From DASWJZ01 sp963846475 (lineage in GTDB: Bacteria > Pseudomonadota > Alphaproteobacteria > Rhizobiales > Afifellaceae): a stretch of DNA of 64,000 nucleotides. The stretch lies in assembly GCA_963846475.1 (NCBI GenBank), contig CAWJVZ010000004.1, positions 3,038,001 to 3,102,000 on the forward strand. The letters are read 5' to 3'. Each line of letters starts with the position of its first letter. Position 1 is the stretch's first letter. The notes beneath the pieces were generated by a model. The model was not told the DNA's origin. It saw only the letters and a list, made by a program, of their open reading frames with translations, and did not search any database. Positions 62,190-64,000 of the stretch are shown here, in pieces. A program made the translations under genes and the position numbers.

Positions 62190-63500
62190 ATGAGCAAGAT
62201 CAAGGACGAATTCATATCGAAGACGGTTCAATACTGGAATCCCGGCAAGACGCTCGAGTGGCAGCGGCAGGGCATCGACCTCGTCATCGACCGCCGTGAG
62301 GGCTACTACCTCTACGACATGGACGGTCGCCGCCTGATCAACCTGCACCTCAACGGCGGCATCTACTCGCTCGGCCACCGCAACCCGGAAGTGATCGCCG
62401 CCGTCCGCGAGGGCATGGACCATTTCGACATCGGCAATCACCACTTCCCGGCGTTGATGCGCACAAAGCTCGCCGAGATGCTGGCAAGACATACGCCCGA
62501 GGGCCTGCAATATTCCATGTATGCGTCAGGCGGCGGCGAGGCGATCGACATTGCGCTGAAAAGCGCCCGCCACGCCACCAAGCGGCGCCGGCTCATCTGC
62601 CTGCAGCGCTGCTATCACGGCCATACCGGGCTCGCAGTCAAAGTCGGCGACGACCGCTTCTCAAAGCTGTTCCTGTCGGAGGCGGAGGAGGACGAGGTCG
62701 CCAAGGTCCCGTTCAACGACCTCGACGCGATGGAGCGCGAGATCATGAAAGGCGACGCCGCCTGCGTGATCATCGAATCGGTGCCGGCGACCTACGGCTT
62801 CCCGATGCCGATGCCGGGCTATCTCAAGGCGATCAAGGAGATGTGCGAAAAAGTCGGCACGCTGTTCATCGCCGATGAGGTGCAGACCGGGCTGATGCGC
62901 TCCGGCGAGATGTGGTGCATCGACACCTACGGCGTCGTCCCCGACATGCTGGTCACGGGCAAGGGCATTTCGGGGGGCATCTATCCAATCGCCGTGGTGG
63001 TCGCCAACGAGCGCTCGGCGGCCTGGCTGAAGGAGGACGGCTGGGGGCACATGTCGAGCTTCGGCGGCGCCGAGCTCGGCTGCATCGCCGCCCACAAGGT
63101 TTTGGAGATCTGCGCCCGGCCGGAGACGCGCTCGCAGTGCCATTATGTTGCGCATTACCTCCGCCAGGGACTGAACCAGATCCAGAAGAATCATCCGGAT
63201 TTTTTTGTCGGCGTCCGCCAGCGCGGCCTCATCATGGGCCTGGAGTTCAATCATCCCGAAGGTGCCGTGCACGTCATGCGGAGCTGCTACGAGAACGGCA
63301 TCTGGGCGATCTATTCGGCGCTCGATCCGCGGGCCCTGCAATTCAAGCCCGGGCTCCTTTGTGACCGCGAGCTCTGCGACGACATCCTCAACCGCCTCGA
63401 CAATGCCGTCGGCCAGGCGCGTGCGGCTGTCTTCGGCAGCCGCGCCAAGCCGCGCGCTCATCCGCTGGAAAGATACAGCTCGCTCAGCGAAGCCGCCTGA
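62190..63500 (+). CDS. class III aminotransferase
   Basis: An intact protein of 436 aa. Seen: YLYDMDGRRLINLHLNGGIY, LGHRNPEVIAAVREGMDHFD, SMYASGGGEAIDIALKSARH (cofactor phosphate), RRRLICLQRCYHGHTGLAVK, FIADEVQTGLMRSGEMWCID with the PLP Asp, and MLVTGKGISGGIYPIAVVVA with Lys258. It moves the terminal amino group of an amine or omega-amino acid to a 2-oxoacid. The ATG at 62190 fits the family; the frame opens at 62067. It is 3 bp from the APH-type gene, an arrangement known for aminotransferase-phosphotransferase pairs. Confidence 0.92.
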   Translation: MSKIKDEFISKTVQYWNPGKTLEWQRQGIDLVIDRREGYYLYDMDGRRLINLHLNGGIYSLGHRNPEVIAAVREGMDHFDIGNHHFPALMRTKLAEMLARHTPEGLQYSMYASGGGEAIDIALKSARHATKRRRLICLQRCYHGHTGLAVKVGDDRFSKLFLSEAEEDEVAKVPFNDLDAMEREIMKGDAACVIIESVPATYGFPMPMPGYLKAIKEMCEKVGTLFIADEVQTGLMRSGEMWCIDTYGVVPDMLVTGKGISGGIYPIAVVVANERSAAWLKEDGWGHMSSFGGAELGCIAAHKVLEICARPETRSQCHYVAHYLRQGLNQIQKNHPDFFVGVRQRGLIMGLEFNHPEGAVHVMRSCYENGIWAIYSALDPRALQFKPGLLCDRELCDDILNRLDNAVGQARAAVFGSRAKPRAHPLERYSSLSEAA

Positions 63501-63503
63501 CGC

Positions 63504-64000
63504 ATGGTGCAGCTCGAAGCCCTGCAGGAGCTCGCCGTCTCGGGGCTTGCGCATTACGGCATCGCGCCCGCCGCCCCGCCGCTCCTCGTCAACCTCTCCG
63601 AAAACGCCACCTACCGCGTCGAGGACGCCGCGACCGGCCGCAGCTTCGCGCTCCGCGTCCATCGCGAGGGCTACCATTCCCGGAACGCAATCGCCTCGGA
63701 GCTGGCCTGGCTGCAGGCGCTACGCCGCGAGCGCGTGGTCGCCACGCCGGTGCCGGTTTCCGGCCTTGACGGGCAATTGATCCAGTTCGCCACGCACCCG
63801 GCAATTCAACGCGGGCGCAATGTCGTGCTGTTCGAATGGGAGAGCGGCGTCGAGCCTTCCGAAAAGGACCATTTGACGGAGAAATTCGCGGTGCTCGGCG
63901 AGGTCGCCGCGCGCATGCATCTTCATTCCGAGGCGTGGAAACGGCCCGAAAGCTTCGAGCGGCTGACCTGGGATTTCGACACGAGCCTGGGCGAGCGGCC
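63504..64000 (+). CDS. APH-type phosphotransferase (partial, runs off the window)
   Basis: The first 165 residues of a protein-kinase-like phosphotransferase. Seen: GIAPAAPPLLVNLSENATYR (ATP-binding loop), SFALRVHREGYHSRNAIASE with the conserved Glu, ELAWLQALRRERVVATPVPV, GRNVVLFEWESGVEPSEKDH. The family phosphorylates small alcohols or amino alcohols (choline, homoserine, ethanolamine, hydroxylysine). The catalytic HGD loop lies beyond the right end. The 3-bp gap to the aminotransferase suggests a shared pathway, for example hydroxyl-amine use. Confidence 0.85.
   Translation, partial: MVQLEALQELAVSGLAHYGIAPAAPPLLVNLSENATYRVEDAATGRSFALRVHREGYHSRNAIASELAWLQALRRERVVATPVPVSGLDGQLIQFATHPAIQRGRNVVLFEWESGVEPSEKDHLTEKFAVLGEVAARMHLHSEAWKRPESFERLTWDFDTSLGER

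Overview
The window looks like a chromosomal segment of a GC-rich alphaproteobacterium, most likely Hyphomicrobiales (Rhizobiales). The pointers are an alphaproteobacterial-type 5-aminolevulinate synthase, rpmI-rplT without infC in front, choline sulfatase, several TRAP and sugar ABC importers, a cobalt-type nitrile hydratase, and short GC-rich palindromes between genes. No phage, integrase, transposase, CRISPR array or replication origin was found.

Layout. 0.1-1.1 kb: rplT, rpmI and tRNA-Thr(GGT). 1.2-4.9 kb: a zone of broken genes, with a DUF3616 remnant, a frameshifted small gene, a frameshifted RraA-like aldolase, and a scar where the 5' parts of a hydroxyacid dehydrogenase and of a molybdenum hydroxylase are both missing. 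4.9-8.9 kb: TRAP small and large permeases, a methyltransferase, a TIM-barrel isomerase and a small membrane protein. 9.0-19.5 kb: a coherent divergent locus. Leftward: a glyoxylate-type aminotransferase, TRAP DctP/(hairpin)/DctQ/DctM, an enoyl-CoA hydratase-like protein, a CaiB/BaiF CoA-transferase and a GlcG/HbpS-like protein. Rightward: a large FAD/Fe-S 2-hydroxyacid dehydrogenase overlapping a GntR/FCD regulator, followed 82 bp later by a nitrile hydratase operon (nthA, nthB, accessory protein).

21-30.4 kb: a frameshifted PanE-like reductase, a His-rich secreted peptide, betC, a CNNM/CorC-type protein, hemA and katG. 30.8-34.2 kb: a sugar ABC importer without an ATPase gene and with many frameshifts. 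34.7-42.6 kb: a PRC-barrel protein and two different CusA/CzcA-type RND permeases around one adaptor-like protein. 43-48.7 kb: small secreted proteins, a VOC dioxygenase, a two-domain glycosyltransferase and a divergent methyltransferase. 48.7-52.4 kb: a citryl-CoA-lyase-like module read straight into an acyl-CoA-ligase-like module, then a GST and a second VOC protein. 52.6-61.1 kb: a second sugar ABC operon with two different ATPases, a small membrane protein, a xylose-isomerase-like protein and a Gfo/Idh/MocA dehydrogenase. 61.2-64.0 kb: an anchored unknown protein, a class III aminotransferase and the start of an APH-type phosphotransferase.

Frameshifts are numerous and uneven. Some genes over 3 kb are intact, while the two solute-binding protein genes change frame about seven and ten times. 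Most shifts look like one extra base, with no in-frame stops in the displaced stretches, so part of the breakage may be sequence error. The most interesting points are the complementary loss of motifs in the two ABC ATPases, the divergent GntR locus next to nitrile hydratase, the lyase-ligase read-through, and the two-permease RND locus.
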